Source: an uncultured Collinsella sp. (GTDB lineage Bacteria > Actinomycetota > Coriobacteriia > Coriobacteriales > Coriobacteriaceae). From it: a DNA stretch of 7,716 bases. This document shows positions 5,934-7,716 of the stretch, piece after piece. Location of the stretch: assembly GCA_902475865.1 (NCBI GenBank), contig CABSBK010000042.1:1-7716 (forward strand), in the 5' to 3' direction. The stretch's first letter is position 1. Every line of letters begins with the position of its first letter. Under the pieces are notes generated by a model, which had not been told where the DNA came from, searched no databases, and saw only the letters and a program-made list of their open reading frames with translations. The position numbers and the translations under genes were made by a program.

Positions 5934-7121
5934 ATGAACGCCACGGTTGTGATTCCAACATATTGGGCAGACGACGAGGCCCATGCAAACGCTCCCGGCG
6001 TCTATGACCACTCGACGAAGCTTAACGCCACCAATCCCGAGCTCGACCGCTGCCTGGCCTCGCTCGAGCAGGTGCGCGACATTCCGAGGATTATCCTTTT
6101 GGTGGTCTGCCCCATCTCGGTCACGGCTGATGTGTCGAAGCGCGTCCACGAAATCGTCGACGCGCACCCTACGCTCAAGGTCACCGTGGTTACCAACAAC
6201 CAGGCATCGCGTATCGCCGACCGTGTGGCGCAGATTGCTCCCAAGGGCTCGGGCGAGTGCGTGAGTCTGCGCGGATACGGCGCCATTCGCAATATGGGGC
6301 TTGCCTGCGCTGCGGTGCTCGGCCACGATGCCGTTGTCTTTTTGGATGACGACGAGACCGTTATCGATGCCGACTTTATGAAGCGCGCGACCTATGCACT
6401 GGGCCAGCAGACGCGTCAAGGCCTGCCGATTTTGGTTAAGAGCGGTTGCTTTTACGATCGCGACGGATCGCCGTTGGCGCCCACAGACAAGGTGGGCATC
6501 TGCCATCGTTGGTGGACCAAACGCATCGAGTTTAATCGCTGGATGAAAAAGGCGCTCTCGGGTACCCGTATTTCGCGTTCAAACTACGTGTGCGGCGGCC
6601 TTGTGGCGCTTCATGCCCGCGCCTTTACCCGTGTGGCGTTTGACCCGTTTATCACCCGAGGCGAGGACCTAGATTACCTCTTTAACATGCGCATGTTTGG
6701 CTACGACGTGTGGTTTGACAACGAGTGGGTCGTTCGTCACCTGCCGCCCGAGTCCGAGAAGCGCTCGCCGCGCTTTATGCAGGATGTGTACCGTTGGTAC
6801 TACGAGCGTGCCAAGCTGACATTTGCCGCGCACCAGCAGGAGCTCGTTCCCGTCACGGCCGCGTCGCTCATGCCCTATCCGGGCCCGTGGATTTCGCGCG
6901 AGCTCGACGACCGCGTGCGCAAGACCGCCATGGTTCGCAGCATGTTTACCCGCGAGCACGAGGGGTACCTGCGCATTTGGCAGCACGGTATTGACGAGGC
7001 CAAGACCTACGCTCGTCAAAACGCCGCAAGCTACCTGCGTTTTCAGAGCTTCTGGCCCAAGATCATGGACGGGCTCTGGCGCGACGCACAACTGACCAGC
7101 ATCCTGGAGGGGACTGAATGA
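5934..7121 (+). CDS. Glycosyltransferase, family 2-like (GT-A fold)
   Basis: 395-residue soluble protein. The N-terminal strand TVVIPTYW, the block GYGAIRNMGLACA (114-126) and VVFLDDDE (134-141) with the DxD-type Asp138-140 mark the nucleotide-sugar and metal site. GGLVALHARAF (221-231) and TRGEDLDYLF (241-250) carry the Glu-Asp pair (244-245) used as base by inverting GT2 enzymes. A His at 269 in VVRHLPP is placed like the third metal ligand of some retaining GT-A enzymes. No membrane helix is seen, so it probably acts in the cytoplasm. Donor and acceptor cannot be told. ATG 5934 is preceded by the purine-rich GGGAGGGAAGG, far better than an in-frame TTG at 5895 that lies inside the terminator. 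Its TGA overlaps the next start as ATGA, so it is likely translationally coupled to the downstream sensor kinase. Confidence 0.87.
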   Translation: MNATVVIPTYWADDEAHANAPGVYDHSTKLNATNPELDRCLASLEQVRDIPRIILLVVCPISVTADVSKRVHEIVDAHPTLKVTVVTNNQASRIADRVAQIAPKGSGECVSLRGYGAIRNMGLACAAVLGHDAVVFLDDDETVIDADFMKRATYALGQQTRQGLPILVKSGCFYDRDGSPLAPTDKVGICHRWWTKRIEFNRWMKKALSGTRISRSNYVCGGLVALHARAFTRVAFDPFITRGEDLDYLFNMRMFGYDVWFDNEWVVRHLPPESEKRSPRFMQDVYRWYYERAKLTFAAHQQELVPVTAASLMPYPGPWISRELDDRVRKTAMVRSMFTREHEGYLRIWQHGIDEAKTYARQNAASYLRFQSFWPKIMDGLWRDAQLTSILEGTE

Positions 7122-7716
7122 TCGACCGCCGCGCCCAGCGCGATAACTCAATATCTATCTTTCGCGTGATCGCCGTTGTCTGCGCCATTTGCGTGCTGGT
7201 GTACTTTATTTTTGCCCTGGCGACTGGAATCGAGCCGATCGCGACCGTGGTCGCCTGCGCACTGCTGTGCATCTTTCTGTGCATTTTTATCTATTTGACG
7301 CTCAATCCCGATTCGGTGCGTTCGCAGTACACCGAAGAGACACTCTCGGTGGCCTCTGCCATGCTCGAGGACATCAAAGGCGGTCTGACGCAGGAGTCGG
7401 CGCGTCTGGTGTGCCAGCGCATTTTGCCCGAGACGCGTGCCATGACGGTTGCCATCACCGACGAGAGCAACGTGCTGGCCTGCGCGGGCGAGTTTGAGGA
7501 AAAGCTGCTGCCCGATTCGCCCATCCACACACTTGCCACGCGCTACGTCATCGAGCACGGTATCGTCCAGTCGTTCAACCGTGTGGTGGACGTGGTGGGT
7601 TCGGATGGCTCGCACAACCATGTTCCTGCCGGTATCATCGCTCCTATTAAGGTGGGCGACCGCACCGTCGGCACGCTCAAGTTCTACTATAAGACCCCGC
7701 GTGCCGTCGACCGCAC
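7118..7716 (+). CDS. Second LytS-like sensor kinase, 5' part (2 TM + GAF)
   Basis: Open from ATG 7118 to the window end (199 whole codons, no stop). GGAGG at 7106-7110 is seven bases upstream. Two hydrophobic helices span about residues 14-36 and 40-62, then a GAF-like domain begins. It aligns with the first kinase (1071-2456) along the visible length: ETLSVASAML against RTLAIASKIF, GLTQESA against GLTPEAA, and AGIIAPIKVGDRTVGTLKFYY against AGIVAPLTVRGHCVGTLELYY. The kinase core would lie beyond the edge, so calling it a kinase rests on this similarity. The start overlaps the glycosyltransferase stop by four bases. A LytTR regulator downstream would be expected but is not in view. Confidence 0.82.
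   Translation, partial: MIDRRAQRDNSISIFRVIAVVCAICVLVYFIFALATGIEPIATVVACALLCIFLCIFIYLTLNPDSVRSQYTEETLSVASAMLEDIKGGLTQESARLVCQRILPETRAMTVAITDESNVLACAGEFEEKLLPDSPIHTLATRYVIEHGIVQSFNRVVDVVGSDGSHNHVPAGIIAPIKVGDRTVGTLKFYYKTPRAVDR

Noticed and set aside
7118..7716. Possible frameshifted or truncated pseudogene at the window end
   Set aside because: The frame stays open with a good ribosome site and clear similarity to the first kinase; it is cut only by the window edge.

Overview
The window looks like chromosomal DNA of a high-GC, gut-type actinobacterium. Collinsella or a close Coriobacteriia relative is my best guess, from codon use, compact gene spacing and the mix of LytS/LytTR signalling with amidohydrolase and UMF1 transporter genes. 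This is an inference from general resemblance, not a database match. All six genes I support lie on the + strand. I see no tRNA, rRNA, CRISPR array, insertion sequence or phage gene.

Layout. Positions 1-953 hold the 3' part of a metal-dependent amidohydrolase (COG1228-like) with strongly C-ending codons. A terminator hairpin (1010-1036) separates it from a two-component pair: a short LytS-type sensor histidine kinase (about 1071-2456) and, 38 bases on, its LytTR response regulator (2495-3229). Next, with its own promoter-like sequence set in a palindrome, is a cytoplasmic zinc-dependent phospholipase C-like protein (3322-4266). The intergenic stretch 4267-4503 holds a 31-bp imperfect hairpin (4295-4361), a second hairpin (4389-4424) and a promoter-like -10. 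A 12-TM UMF1/Atg22-type MFS transporter follows (4504-5763). The stretch 5764-5933 has a -10-like box followed by a textbook intrinsic terminator placed before the next gene. That gene is a family 2-like glycosyltransferase (5934-7121). Its stop codon overlaps the start of a second LytS-type kinase (7118 to the window end), whose membrane and GAF regions are recognisably paralogous to those of the first kinase.

How the parts may work together. The kinase/regulator pair is a complete signalling unit of the LytS/LytTR class, whose relatives often control nearby genes for transporters or cell-envelope functions. The phospholipase-like gene and the transporter are therefore plausible but unproven targets. 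The second kinase is translationally coupled to a glycosyltransferase, which suggests a link between that sensor and glycan or glycolipid synthesis. I did not find an obviously new system. The items most worth a second look are the 31-bp hairpin with six G-U pairs, the kinase paralogues, the glycosyltransferase-kinase coupling, and the terminators that sit between promoter-like sequences and two of the genes.
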